Source of the DNA: an uncultured Lachnospiraceae bacterium
GTDB taxonomy: Bacteria; Bacillota; Clostridia; Lachnospirales; Lachnospiraceae
Direction: 5' to 3'
Length of the DNA stretch: 56,655 nucleotides
NCBI GenBank assembly: GCA_902768735.1
Contig: CACXMK010000011.1
Location: 1 to 56,655 of the forward strand
In this document: positions 42,014-50,737 of the stretch, piece after piece
Layout of the letters: every line of letters begins with the position of its first letter
Numbering within the stretch: the stretch's first letter is position 1
Notes under the pieces: generated by a model
Database searches by the model: none
What the model was told of the DNA's origin: nothing
Seen by the model: the letters and a program-made list of their open reading frames with translations, nothing else
Made by a program: the position numbers and the translations under genes

Positions 42014-42733
42014 TCACGCATCAACGTACGTCACCATATCTTCGAACCGCTGCACCGCGATCCCCTCAACCGTAAACGCAAAGACCGGCGCTCTTTCCGG
42101 ATCAACCTGGCAGGAACGCACCGCCTCCCCAAGCACATCTCCATTGATCTCTCCCGGCCTGAAATACGCCAGCGTAATATGCGGTGTCAAAGGATAGGGA
42201 AGCTTCTGAATACAGTCAAACCGCTCATACAGCTCCATCAGTAGCTCAAAATCTTCCTCTGTCAAGGGCCGCAGCAACAGCACCAGCGCCTTGGCGACCA
42301 TGTTTACAATTCTGTCCGCGGCCATGTGAATCGTCTTGCCGGCGAATTCTTCACGGATCGCCGCGCTCATTTCAACCGCTGACCGAAGGCTGTTCTCGAC
42401 CTCAAGCTTATAGACTTCCCTCGAATTCATCGCCTCCGCTGAACACATCTCCGGCGAGATCAGATCATGCAGCGTCATGTGGATCGTCGAAGCCGGAAGT
42501 ACATCCGCCAGCATCCCGATGCCATCCAAGCGCTGATAAAGCCTATTTTGCATCTCACTCACCGTATCAATGCACTTTTCATCCGCCTTGAACACCACGG
42601 TGCTGCCCGCAAACGGCGCATATCTGCCGTCCGGATCCACCTTATTCGCCAGCCCCTCATGTGTATGGAACGACCCGCAGATCGGGGCATACTTCCACCT
42701 GGTTCGCGCATCATATTCCTTCAACAGCGACAT
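42014..42733 (-). CDS. 2H phosphoesterase (LigT/2'-5' RNA-ligase-like)
   Basis: 239 residues with two H-x-T motifs, STIHMTLHDL and LTPHITLAYF, about 105 residues apart. That pair defines the 2H superfamily, which hydrolyses 2',3'-cyclic phosphates or 2'-5' linked nucleotides. The substrate is not evident. ATG has AGGAGGAG in front. A family-B palindrome at 42751-42780 is just upstream. Confidence 0.8.
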   Translation of the reverse strand: MSLLKEYDARTRWKYAPICGSFHTHEGLANKVDPDGRYAPFAGSTVVFKADEKCIDTVSEMQNRLYQRLDGIGMLADVLPASTIHMTLHDLISPEMCSAEAMNSREVYKLEVENSLRSAVEMSAAIREEFAGKTIHMAADRIVNMVAKALVLLLRPLTEEDFELLMELYERFDCIQKLPYPLTPHITLAYFRPGEINGDVLGEAVRSCQVDPERAPVFAFTVEGIAVQRFEDMVTYVDA

Positions 42734-42750
42734 ACGCTCCTCCTCACTTG

Positions 42751-42780
42751 GTGTCATTGGGGACGGTTCTCAATGACAAC
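42751..42780. repeat. Family-B palindrome
   Basis: GTGTCATTGG, core GGGACGGTTCT, CAATGACAAC. Confidence 0.9.
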
Positions 42781-42914
42781 TTTTCCATCAGCAGCAACCT
42801 TATGTTTCTCCCCGTAGCGGTGGCAACGCCACACCCGCTCATGTGCTATCATAGAGGCAATTCTTGCCGACAGCATATGTCTGGCCGCGCATCAGGATTA
42901 GACTAATCAGAAGG

Positions 42915-43057
42915 GTGTCGCCGAAAACGGTTCTCAACGGCAACAAAATGCAGTGTCACCAAAGAGCGTCCCCGCTGACATCCCTGACTGAGGACCGTCC
43001 CCACTGACACCCCTCACCAACGACCGTCCCCGCTGACAACTCTGACCCCAATGACAC
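42915..43057. repeat. Family-B cluster upstream of the RAYT gene
   Basis: Four diverged copies: 42915-42943 (direct), 42952-42981, 42985-43011 and 43016-43040 (inverted, core CGTCCCC), and a terminal TGACACC fragment. Together with the downstream copy they bracket the transposase gene. 42781-42914 shows no gene; TATCAT at 42847 after TGTGC may be a promoter. Confidence 0.85.
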
Positions 43058-43077
43058 CATCCATCAAGGAGATCCCT

Positions 43078-43830
43078 ATGCCCAGACAGCCACGTCAATT
43101 CGGTAATTCAGGATATATGCATTTGATCGTCCGCGGAATCGGTAAGCAGATCCTGTTTGAGAACCAGGACGATTATTCTTTCTTTCTTGCTATTCTGCGC
43201 CGCTTTTCCACCGAAACATCAGTTTCCATACTGGCCTACTGTCTGATGGAAAACCATGTCCACCTTCTCGTCCATGATGAACAGCATCACTCACCGCTGC
43301 TGATGAAGAAAATCGGCGTCAGCTACTCCCGCTACTTCAACCGCAAGTATAAGCGAAGCGGTCATCTGCTCCAGGACCGATACCGCAGCGAGCCCATTGA
43401 GACCGACGGGTCCTTGATCCGCGTTTTCCGTTACATCCTGAACAACCCCGAGGGAGCCGGGCTCTGCCCCGCCTCCTCCTACCCTTGGAGCAGCTACTCC
43501 CAGTACGGAAAAGCGAACACCCTCGCAGACACGCACCTCCTGCGCGAATTGATCGGAGACGAGAACCAGTATGCCGCATTTCTTTCTGCCAAAAACCAGG
43601 ACCGCTTCATGGAATACGACGATTCCCCTCGGAGCGACGAATGGGCTAAAGACATCATACGGTCATATCTTTCCGCCGAAAGCGGAACCATCCTCCAAAG
43701 CTACGACCGCGCAAGAAGAGACAACGCCTTGCGCGCTTTAAAGAAAAAAGGCTTATCCATCCGCCAGCTTGAACGCCTCACCGGAATCAACCGCGGTGCT
43801 ATACAAAAAGCTGTCAACAGTTCTCATTGA
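43078..43830 (+). CDS. REP-associated tyrosine transposase (RAYT)
   Basis: 250 residues of the Y1/IS200-like TnpA-REP family. Seen: N-terminal strand GYMHLIVRGIGKQILF, HUH-type motif MENHVHLLV (H60, H62), a helix SYSRYFNRKYKRSGHLLQDRY carrying the catalytic tyrosine candidates (Y83/Y86), and a C-terminal helix-turn-helix (LSIRQLERLTGINRGAIQKAV). These enzymes nick single-stranded REP palindromes at defined sites and are thought to spread them. AAGGAG lies seven bases before the ATG. The stop codon TGA lies in the right arm of a family-B palindrome, so gene and repeat are physically joined. Confidence 0.93.
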   Translation: MPRQPRQFGNSGYMHLIVRGIGKQILFENQDDYSFFLAILRRFSTETSVSILAYCLMENHVHLLVHDEQHHSPLLMKKIGVSYSRYFNRKYKRSGHLLQDRYRSEPIETDGSLIRVFRYILNNPEGAGLCPASSYPWSSYSQYGKANTLADTHLLRELIGDENQYAAFLSAKNQDRFMEYDDSPRSDEWAKDIIRSYLSAESGTILQSYDRARRDNALRALKKKGLSIRQLERLTGINRGAIQKAVNSSH

Positions 43831-43892
43831 CACAAGTTCCGGTTACACCGAAAGTTAAACGGATGACACTGAGAACCGTCCCCAATGACACC
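43815..43892. repeat. Family-B pair downstream of the RAYT gene
   Basis: A right-arm fragment (TTCTCATTGACAC) that ends the RAYT gene, a linker AAGTTCCGGTTACACCGAAAG, and an inverted full copy at 43863-43892. The linker recurs in altered form at 44738 and 50341. Confidence 0.85.
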
Positions 43893-43900
43893 ATGACACC

Positions 43901-44590
43901 TCATTTGCTGAACATCTCCCGCAGCGCCCATCTGTCCTCGAACCGGAACGTCCGCTCCATCCACGCCCCGATCCGCCCGATCAGCCACCCGTTGACCAGC
44001 GCGCAGAACAGTGTCCCGAATTTCACCCCTTCGAAATGCCCGAAGCCAAAAAACAGAAACGACAGCACAACTCCCGCAAAGCAGCTGCACAGGTCATAGA
44101 TCGTCTTTACCTTGTCGATTCGGAACCCGTAAGCTTCCGAGATCTCCTTGACGGTCAATTCATACGCCGCCGGCGTCACATAAGTATGGAAATAGCAAGC
44201 CACGCCCGCCGAGCAGATGACCAGCCCGGTAAAGTAATACAGAAGCCTCCACCCAAGAGTGTCCGTCGGAACCCCTGCGATCAGCCGCATGAACAGATCC
44301 AGCGCGCACCCGTAAATGACCGCCGTGACAAACGAGAAAAGATAGCTCTTCCTCCCCCTTCGCAGCGCCACAGACAGCGCGATCAGCAGGAACGCCTGAA
44401 AGCTATACTCCGCCATCCCGAACGTGAAGAACGGATAGATCCGCGAGACCGCGCGGTAGATCAGGTACGCCGGCGCCACGACCATCGACACGCCGAGGTC
44501 CGCCTTCTCCATCAGCGCCGTTCCCAATCCCAGGAGAATCACGCCCAACACATACGCCGCTTCACTATAGAACACTCTTTTTTCTGCCAT
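43901..44590 (-). CDS. YitT/YczE-like (DUF6198) membrane protein
   Basis: 229 residues, about six membrane segments, with family features (LGTALMEKADLGVSMVVAPAYLI near the start). Homologues are of unknown function, often beside regulators. The stop codon follows directly after a family-B palindrome. Confidence 0.8.
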   Translation of the reverse strand: MAEKRVFYSEAAYVLGVILLGLGTALMEKADLGVSMVVAPAYLIYRAVSRIYPFFTFGMAEYSFQAFLLIALSVALRRGRKSYLFSFVTAVIYGCALDLFMRLIAGVPTDTLGWRLLYYFTGLVICSAGVACYFHTYVTPAAYELTVKEISEAYGFRIDKVKTIYDLCSCFAGVVLSFLFFGFGHFEGVKFGTLFCALVNGWLIGRIGAWMERTFRFEDRWALREMFSK

Positions 44591-44653
44591 AACTGCCTCA
44601 CATTGCTAATAGTAAAAAATTCAGATATACATTATGACATACTTCCAGGCAAA

Positions 44654-44787
44654 GTGACAATGGGGACGGTTCTCAATGACACTCCGGTTTGATCTGAATC
44701 CCCAAAAGATGACAGTGGGGACGGTTCTCAATGACACAAGTTCCGGGTGTCACTGAGAACCGTCCCCAATGACACCCAATGACACCT
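44654..44787. repeat. Three family-B palindromes, two direct and one inverted
   Basis: 44654-44682, 44709-44737 and, inverted, 44747-44775. The linker CTCCGGTTTGATCTGAATCCCC after the first recurs at 45557. Confidence 0.9.
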
Positions 44788-44843
44788 CGCTATGATAAAA
44801 TAGTAATACGATCAAACCATAAGAAAGGATTTGCGAAAGAGAA

Positions 44844-45554
44844 ATGTCCGGATTTGAATCTTTTGGCATACAGCATCTCCTGTGGTTGCTTCTGTTGCTC
44901 ATTACAGGCACCGCAACTGTGCGTTTCTTTCCGTCCCGCGGAAGAAACGCAGGGGCCGTGCTGGCTGTCCTGGGAAGAATACTGCCGGGACTATATGAAA
45001 TAGGAACGGGCGCCTACGGACTATCATCCCTCCCTCTGCATGTCTGTGCTTTGGCCGGCTACGGCTGCTTTCTGCACCGGGTACTGACATTTGCCAAAAC
45101 ACAGAACGCTTCGCAGGAATCTGATCTACCGCTTACGATTCTCTCGGAGCTCTTGTTCTTCCCCGGCCTTCCGGGCGCCGTTCTCGCGCTTCTTTTTCCC
45201 GGATGGGGGTATCTGCCGCCCTTTTCCTTCCTGAGCACCTGCGAATTCTTAGGGCATTTCGGCATAGTCCTTTACGTCATCGCAAGTATTCGGGAAAAAG
45301 CTCTGTGCCCCTCTCGGCGGCGGGCTTTTATCCCGGTCTGCTTCTGCGTTCTGTATTTTGTCTTACTGCTGCCGTTTGACAGGGCAACGGGGATGAATTA
45401 CGGATTTCTGTTGCAGCCTGCACCGGATTCTCCGCTTTCGTGGATCGCAGCTGTCGCCGGCGGGGGAGCCGGGTATTATATCTTGTACGCGCTGTTCGTT
45501 CTGGGCGTGATGGGCATTTGCTATGCGGGTGACAGCGGGGACGGTTCTCAATGA
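44844..45554 (+). CDS. TIGR02206/YwaF-like membrane protein ending in a REP
   Basis: 236 residues, seven or so hydrophobic segments. The N-terminus FGIQHLLWLLLLL and mid part VCALAGYGCFLHRVLTF fit the YwaF/TIGR02206 family of unknown function. The last residues GDSGDGSQ and the stop TGA come from the family-B palindrome at 45529-45556. Confidence 0.78.
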   Translation: MSGFESFGIQHLLWLLLLLITGTATVRFFPSRGRNAGAVLAVLGRILPGLYEIGTGAYGLSSLPLHVCALAGYGCFLHRVLTFAKTQNASQESDLPLTILSELLFFPGLPGAVLALLFPGWGYLPPFSFLSTCEFLGHFGIVLYVIASIREKALCPSRRRAFIPVCFCVLYFVLLLPFDRATGMNYGFLLQPAPDSPLSWIAAVAGGGAGYYILYALFVLGVMGICYAGDSGDGSQ

Positions 45555-45650
45555 CACTCCGGTTTGATCTGAATCCCCAATGACACCTACCGAAAGCAAA
45601 ATAGGTGTCACCGAGAACCGTCCCCAATGACACCAATGGCACCTAATGAC
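45529..45650. repeat. Family-B pair and fragments
   Basis: Direct copy 45529-45556, linker, inverted copy 45605-45633, then short TGACACC/TAATGACACC fragments up to the stop of the next minus-strand gene. Confidence 0.9.
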
Positions 45651-45653
45651 ACC

Positions 45654-46811
45654 TCATCCCAGCGCCTCACTGAGCTTCTCCGGTATTCCTCTCGGCCCTC
45701 TGACCGCACGGATCCCGTATTCCTTCCCCAGCACGTCAAAGGTAAACCGCCCCGGCTCATACCGTTTCTGGAGCTTGATCTTCATCAGCGCCTCCATCCT
45801 GACTTTTCCGTTGTCGAACCGGAAAGGGATGTCCGTCTCCGTCACTTTGCACTTATACAGGATCGCGGACACAGGCGCCGCCACATACATGAAGACCGTG
45901 TCGCCTTCCCTGATCCCGCTTCCCTGCTTCCATTCGATCTCGTCCGATCTGCCAAAAGCCGCCTCAATGTCATAGTATTTAGGATTGGCCGGGACGATCC
46001 ACTGCTTCGGCGGCCGGACGCTCTGTTTCTTCTCCCGCTTCAGCGGCTTGTTCTCCGTGCCCGGATATCTGATCCCGAGCATTTTCCGGACCAATTCGTC
46101 CGCAGCCTCAGGGAAAGCCCGCTTCACCCGGGCGCTGATCCTGTCCCATGACGCTGCGGGATCCTCCGAATACGCGCTTGTGACAAAACACCGTCCCCAC
46201 TTTGTTTCCGGCGTTTCCATAACAGCGATGTGCCAGCCGTAAGCCTGCCCTTTTTTGTTCAACTTCTGCCGGAAATCCCCCATGATCAGATACGTCTGCA
46301 TCTGGAGATCGGTGATGACTCCCTCGAAATTCTTCTCCCCGCCTTCCTTGGTAAAGCCCGCGGCCTGCTTAAGCTCAGAAGACAGGATCTGACGGCCTTT
46401 GCTCTCCTCATCCATCTCAATCACATCCATGATCTTCTTTGCCCGGTAGCCCGCCAGCTCGTCCTCAAACAGGGCGTCGAAGTCGTAGCCGTTCCGGCGA
46501 TAGTTCGCAAATACAGGAAAACACTCCTTGCTGACAAACCCGGCATTCCTTCCAAAGAACTTGCCGTAAGCGATATCCGGATCGGAGGAGAGTATCTGCC
46601 GCCATGCCCATGGATCGGTTTCCGGATCCTCCGTCCACCACTGAGAAGCTGTCGTATGCTCTTCCACGGAGAACCCCGGGATCGCGTTGGAGAACAGGGG
46701 AAGAAACCCCACATCCTGAATAAAGCTCGCGCACTCCTTCGCTGTCTTGATCCTGCCCGGATCATCCGGCCCGCAGCCGGTCATGATGAACTCGCCATTT
46801 ATATATTCCAC
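45654..46811 (-). CDS. AlkZ-related domain fused to an EVE-like domain
   Basis: 385 residues. Residues about 25-225 resemble AlkZ-related proteins (LFSNAIPGFSVEEHTT, WWTEDPETDPWAWRQIL, FVSKECFPVFANYRRNGYDFDALFEDE); true AlkZ/YcaQ are DNA glycosylases for interstrand crosslinks, but the catalytic QxQ-type motif was not identified. Residues about 270-385 look like an EVE/PUA-type pocket (QWIVPANPKYYDIEAAF, IEWKQGSGIREGDTVFMYVAAPVSAILYKC), known for binding modified bases. GTG at 46811 is the start, with GGGAGGT upstream. It is followed on the same strand by no other gene. Confidence 0.7.
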   Translation of the reverse strand: MEYINGEFIMTGCGPDDPGRIKTAKECASFIQDVGFLPLFSNAIPGFSVEEHTTASQWWTEDPETDPWAWRQILSSDPDIAYGKFFGRNAGFVSKECFPVFANYRRNGYDFDALFEDELAGYRAKKIMDVIEMDEESKGRQILSSELKQAAGFTKEGGEKNFEGVITDLQMQTYLIMGDFRQKLNKKGQAYGWHIAVMETPETKWGRCFVTSAYSEDPAASWDRISARVKRAFPEAADELVRKMLGIRYPGTENKPLKREKKQSVRPPKQWIVPANPKYYDIEAAFGRSDEIEWKQGSGIREGDTVFMYVAAPVSAILYKCKVTETDIPFRFDNGKVRMEALMKIKLQKRYEPGRFTFDVLGKEYGIRAVRGPRGIPEKLSEALG

Positions 46812-46872
46812 AGTAGTTTCACCTCCCCCCGTTTGGTATCAATTGGAACCATACCAATGACATTCTACCACG

Positions 46873-46898
46873 AAAAACGACCCCAGAGGTCGGTTTTC
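46873..46898. repeat. Family-A palindrome
   Basis: CGAAAAACGACC, CCAGA, GGTCGGTTTTC, a lone family-A copy inside family-B territory. Confidence 0.85.
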
Positions 46899-46907
46899 AC
46901 CCCCGCG

Positions 46908-46995
46908 ATGTCATTGGGGACGGTTCTCAATGACACCAATGACAATTTTTAAATGGTGTCATTGGGGACGGTTCCCAATGACACCATTGACATTT
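46908..46995. repeat. Two direct family-B palindromes
   Basis: 46908-46936 and 46956-46984 with fragment TGACATTTTTTAA after; they lie between the leftward TIR gene's end and the AlkZ-like gene's start. Confidence 0.9.
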
Positions 46996-47043
46996 TTTAA
47001 TGGGGCGCACAGTGGAGGCGCACAGCGGAGACAAATCTCAATG

Positions 47044-50000
47044 TCACTGAGCAGCTTCCTCCGCCAGCTTTCGAAGATCTTCCGTACCATGCACAGGGAA
47101 GGAAAGGATGTTCCCTGTCGACATCGTCAAAATGCAATTCTTTTCCCTGCTCCACCCAAAGACGGTACTTTGGGCAGCAGTCAGGACCCACGCTTCCGTA
47201 TCGATCTCATTCCAAACTCCATAAGGGGAGGAACCGTATTTGTCGTGGAGGAATACATGCAGTCTGTTTCCAAGATCGTCTGTATAACAGGTAAGAGCGC
47301 CATAGTACTCCGGATCCAGGCTGGTTTCCAAAAAGGCTGCGGAATAGAGAACGTCCTCCCCTGAAAGCCGGATCACATCCAGCCTTCCAGAATTCGTATA
47401 GACCAGGAGAAGGTCATCGTTTTCCGTAAAGCACAACGACTTGATCTCACCCTGCGAATACGTCAGATCCAGGAAGGAGACCTCACCGGTGTCCAGATGG
47501 CCCAGGCAGATCCTTCCGGTATCATAGCCGCAGGCAAAAACAGGCGTCTTTCTGCCAACAGCCAGGGCCCGGTCTTTTGCCTCCGTTTCCGGGTCTTCGA
47601 TCAGGACCCGCTTCTCTTCTTCCACGCCAAAAGCCGCAAAGCCGGGTCCTTCCAGGACTTTTTTCCCCTCTTCATTTTCTATACCGTATGTGCCCCATCC
47701 GACGTAATAGCCGTTTTCTCCCACAGCAAAAGCATCGCAGGTCTGGAAAGCAAGACTGGTCTTCCAGTCCCCGGATCCGGGCAGGATCTTTCCGTCCACC
47801 CAGCAGAGATTCATTCGGGGGACACCCGCGCCGGTTTGGTTGACTACAGTAAATATCCTTCCGTCCGCAAGGCAGACGCTTCGGATATCCCTGCTCAGGC
47901 TTGTCCCAGACGGATTCTCCAGTTTCACAGTGCTGCCGTCCATGGAGCAGATAGTGTCACCGACGATAAAACGGCGGTCATCCGGAACGGAAACGCCATT
48001 TGACAGGGAGAAATCCCCTTCAATGGTCTGGCTCTCCAGGACCTCCCCTGTCTCGGGATCACAGGATCTGACGCTCAGGCTGCTGTCCTCCCGGTCAAAA
48101 CACAGAACCCCCCTGCCCGAAGGACTGAGCGTCACATAATCGGGATATTCCTCCTGCGCGGTGAGTATGGATACCATCGGATCCGTGACGCTTTCCACCG
48201 CAAGGACTCTGCCCGGCTTCTCTCTCCGGACTGTCACATATAAAAACGGCTCCGCGGGCAGACAGAAGCGAAGGCCTGTCTGGTCAAATTCATCGGACAT
48301 ATACTCGTCAAGGACATCTGTCGGTTCATTCGAAAAATCATACTGACAGATCGTCCCGTCGCCTGTCAGGATCTCTGCTCTTTCTTCCTGCCTGTCCAGC
48401 CATCCTGCATAAAGTATGGCATCCCCGAAGACATAACTCTTTCTAAGCGTTCCTGTCGATGTTTCAAATAAAAAGGCCGTATTGTCGAACATGACCAGCG
48501 TATTGTAAGCATCGGAAAGCATGGGGCAGACTTTGAACCGGTCTAAGGTAGACACGATCCCGCTCCCATCTGTAGACCGGATGACATAATTCGTCAATTT
48601 CCTCTGTACTTCTCCCTTGTCCCAGTCAGCCAGATGCATGATGACACCGCCGAACACGTAGTCATACTGGAAACACAGAAGCTTTCCCGAGGCGGAATCC
48701 ACTCTGATGCCGCCAAATATGGACCCGCTTCCTCCGGCATTCCTCTCCCAGGCAGTCTCATGCAGGACACTCCAGGTTACTGGAGAAAGGACTTGGTAAA
48801 AACAATCTGTTGTTTCCTGCCAGCTCCCTTCTTCCTGGCGGCTTCCGCAAAAGGCGCAGCCGATCTTCGAACCGTCTTCGGAGAAAGCAAGGGCAATACT
48901 GTAGGCAGGATCGTCCGCTTCCAAAGCTGTCTCGTATCCCTCCTTCTGCAGGATGACAGACCCCTTTTCCTGCCCGGATTCCGTATCCAGCCCTGTCAGA
49001 AGAACCTTTTTCCCATTTTCTTTCTCTATGACCGCTGTCAAAAGAATGGATCCATCGGGGGACAGCGTCCAGGCTTCGGCAGGAGTGCCGGGCGAAAAGT
49101 CTTTCGTCCAGATCTTTGCCCCGTCTTCCAGGGACAAAGCGACAATGGTCCTCCCGCTTCTGCAGATCACAAGGTCTTTGCTTTCTGTGGTGAGGAGGGA
49201 TGGCTGCGCTGTCCCGGATTCCTTATAATCCATGAGGGAACTCTCCCACTGAAGGTTCCCGCTTTCGACGCTGATGCAGCGGACTATGCCGGACCTGTCC
49301 ATGACAAGGAGCAGGCTTCCGTGTTTTGCCGTCTCCATGACTTCTATGTCCGTAGCCTGTTCATAGAGGATCCTGCTGCCCTTTTTTTCATACTCGTAGG
49401 ATCCCAATGCTTCGTTCAGAAGGGCATCCGCCCTGTGGTCATAAAGCTCCCGGCTTTCCTCCCCCAGCAGCGCATCCAGTCCCTTCCGCAGGGCGCCTTT
49501 CTTATCATAGTCCTCCAAAAGAGAAAGTCCGTTGTCTACATTGATGGTCGAAAGCTGTCTCTGCAGTTCCCGGCTCTGCCTGGTGATCTGGATATTTTTG
49601 GAAATGGTCATGCCCAGAAAAACAGCCAGAATGGCGGCCGCCAGGGACATCAAGCCCAGAAGGCGCATCATCCTGTTCCGCCGTTCCCGCTGCCAGAGCG
49701 CATCGAAAGGACACCCAAGAAGGGCTGCATAGACCCGGACGATCTCTTTTTTAAAGGCCTTCCCGTCAATGGTATGGTTCCTGCCGGCAATGTTGGCAGC
49801 AAGGGGCTCTGTGTCTCCCGTGATATTTCCCTCTTCGTCGAAGGTATGGAGAAGGTAGGGAGAAAAAGACTCCTCCGGCTCTCCATCCACCAGAACGGCC
49901 AAAATATGGTCCCTGTCATGGGTTTCAAGGAAATATCGGATCTCCTGCTCACACCATTTGGACTTGGGAAGATCCGGCGTACAGATCACGATCAGATATT

Positions 50001-50610
50001 TGGTATGGTCCAAAGCATAGGTGATAGAATCCGAAAGGCTCGAGGACGCCGGCAGCTCGTCTTCGTCCCGGAAGACCATGCCAAGTTTCTTTCCTCCCAC
50101 ATGTTCCCGCAGCTCTTTGGGGATCACGTAGCTCTCAATGGATTTTTGAATCTTTTCCGCGGCTTTTTTATCCAGGTCTTTATGCCTGTAACTGATAAAA
50201 GCGATATATTCCCTCTGCAGTAAGTCCACTTCTTCGCTCATCACCTTTGATCCTTCATTATTATCGGCCATAGCAGCTTCTCCTGTCTCCTCTCCCTTTG
50301 TCATTGGGTGATGCCATTGGGGACGGTTCTCAATGTCACAAGTTCCGGTTTCACTGAAAGCCAAACGGATGTCATTGAGAACCGTCCCCATTGACACCTC
50401 GTACTCTCTTGTGAGAACATTGTAATAATCCGTCAGGACATCCTCTTTTGTCTGGTAATAGAGGTAGAATGTCCGCCGCGCCACACCGGCTTCCTGCGTG
50501 ATCATGAGCACGGTGATCTCATGAAACCCATGGCACTGCATGAGAAAAAGCAACGCATCAATGATCTTTTCCCGCGCATAACTCCCATAAAATCTCTTCT
50601 GAGGCCTCAT
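47044..50610 (-). CDS. TetR DNA-binding domain joined to TIR-TM-WD40-like protein
   Basis: A continuous frame of 1,188 codons. Residues 1-72: TetR-type helix-turn-helix (EKIIDALLFLMQCHGFHEI, ITQEAGVARRTFYLYYQTKEDVL). Residues 72-102 are encoded by a family-B pair. Residues 132-300: TIR domain (REYIAFISYRHKD, VFRDEDELPASSSL, SKWCEQEI with E223 as candidate catalytic residue). A membrane helix (about 316-334), a coiled coil, and about 800 residues of beta-propeller/WD40-PQQ-like repeats follow. A second start, ATG 50271, has AGGAG eight bases upstream and would give a 1,075-residue TIR protein without TetR. The TetR part has GGGAGG upstream at 50610. The TetR effector domain is missing, so either the REP created a fusion or the TetR is a remnant and the TIR gene is translated separately. 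Confidence 0.8.
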   Translation of the reverse strand: MRPQKRFYGSYAREKIIDALLFLMQCHGFHEITVLMITQEAGVARRTFYLYYQTKEDVLTDYYNVLTREYEVSMGTVLNDIRLAFSETGTCDIENRPQWHHPMTKGEETGEAAMADNNEGSKVMSEEVDLLQREYIAFISYRHKDLDKKAAEKIQKSIESYVIPKELREHVGGKKLGMVFRDEDELPASSSLSDSITYALDHTKYLIVICTPDLPKSKWCEQEIRYFLETHDRDHILAVLVDGEPEESFSPYLLHTFDEEGNITGDTEPLAANIAGRNHTIDGKAFKKEIVRVYAALLGCPFDALWQRERRNRMMRLLGLMSLAAAILAVFLGMTISKNIQITRQSRELQRQLSTINVDNGLSLLEDYDKKGALRKGLDALLGEESRELYDHRADALLNEALGSYEYEKKGSRILYEQATDIEVMETAKHGSLLLVMDRSGIVRCISVESGNLQWESSLMDYKESGTAQPSLLTTESKDLVICRSGRTIVALSLEDGAKIWTKDFSPGTPAEAWTLSPDGSILLTAVIEKENGKKVLLTGLDTESGQEKGSVILQKEGYETALEADDPAYSIALAFSEDGSKIGCAFCGSRQEEGSWQETTDCFYQVLSPVTWSVLHETAWERNAGGSGSIFGGIRVDSASGKLLCFQYDYVFGGVIMHLADWDKGEVQRKLTNYVIRSTDGSGIVSTLDRFKVCPMLSDAYNTLVMFDNTAFLFETSTGTLRKSYVFGDAILYAGWLDRQEERAEILTGDGTICQYDFSNEPTDVLDEYMSDEFDQTGLRFCLPAEPFLYVTVRREKPGRVLAVESVTDPMVSILTAQEEYPDYVTLSPSGRGVLCFDREDSSLSVRSCDPETGEVLESQTIEGDFSLSNGVSVPDDRRFIVGDTICSMDGSTVKLENPSGTSLSRDIRSVCLADGRIFTVVNQTGAGVPRMNLCWVDGKILPGSGDWKTSLAFQTCDAFAVGENGYYVGWGTYGIENEEGKKVLEGPGFAAFGVEEEKRVLIEDPETEAKDRALAVGRKTPVFACGYDTGRICLGHLDTGEVSFLDLTYSQGEIKSLCFTENDDLLLVYTNSGRLDVIRLSGEDVLYSAAFLETSLDPEYYGALTCYTDDLGNRLHVFLHDKYGSSPYGVWNEIDTEAWVLTAAQSTVFGWSREKNCILTMSTGNILSFPVHGTEDLRKLAEEAAQ
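50311..50397. repeat. Inverted family-B pair at the TetR-TIR joint
   Basis: Copies at 50311-50340 and, inverted, 50369-50397, with linker AGTTCCGGTTTCACTGAAAG as seen near 43838. The pair is within the long TetR-TIR frame and keeps it open. Confidence 0.92.
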
Positions 50611-50737
50611 TGATCCTCCCCGGATATTTCTCATTATTGCGGATGTGTGCAGCTTTCTGCGGGCGGATTGACACGGTCTTCCTCCCCTTTTTACTATAGA
50701 ATCAGAACTGCACATTTGTAAACAAACGGAGGGTGTT

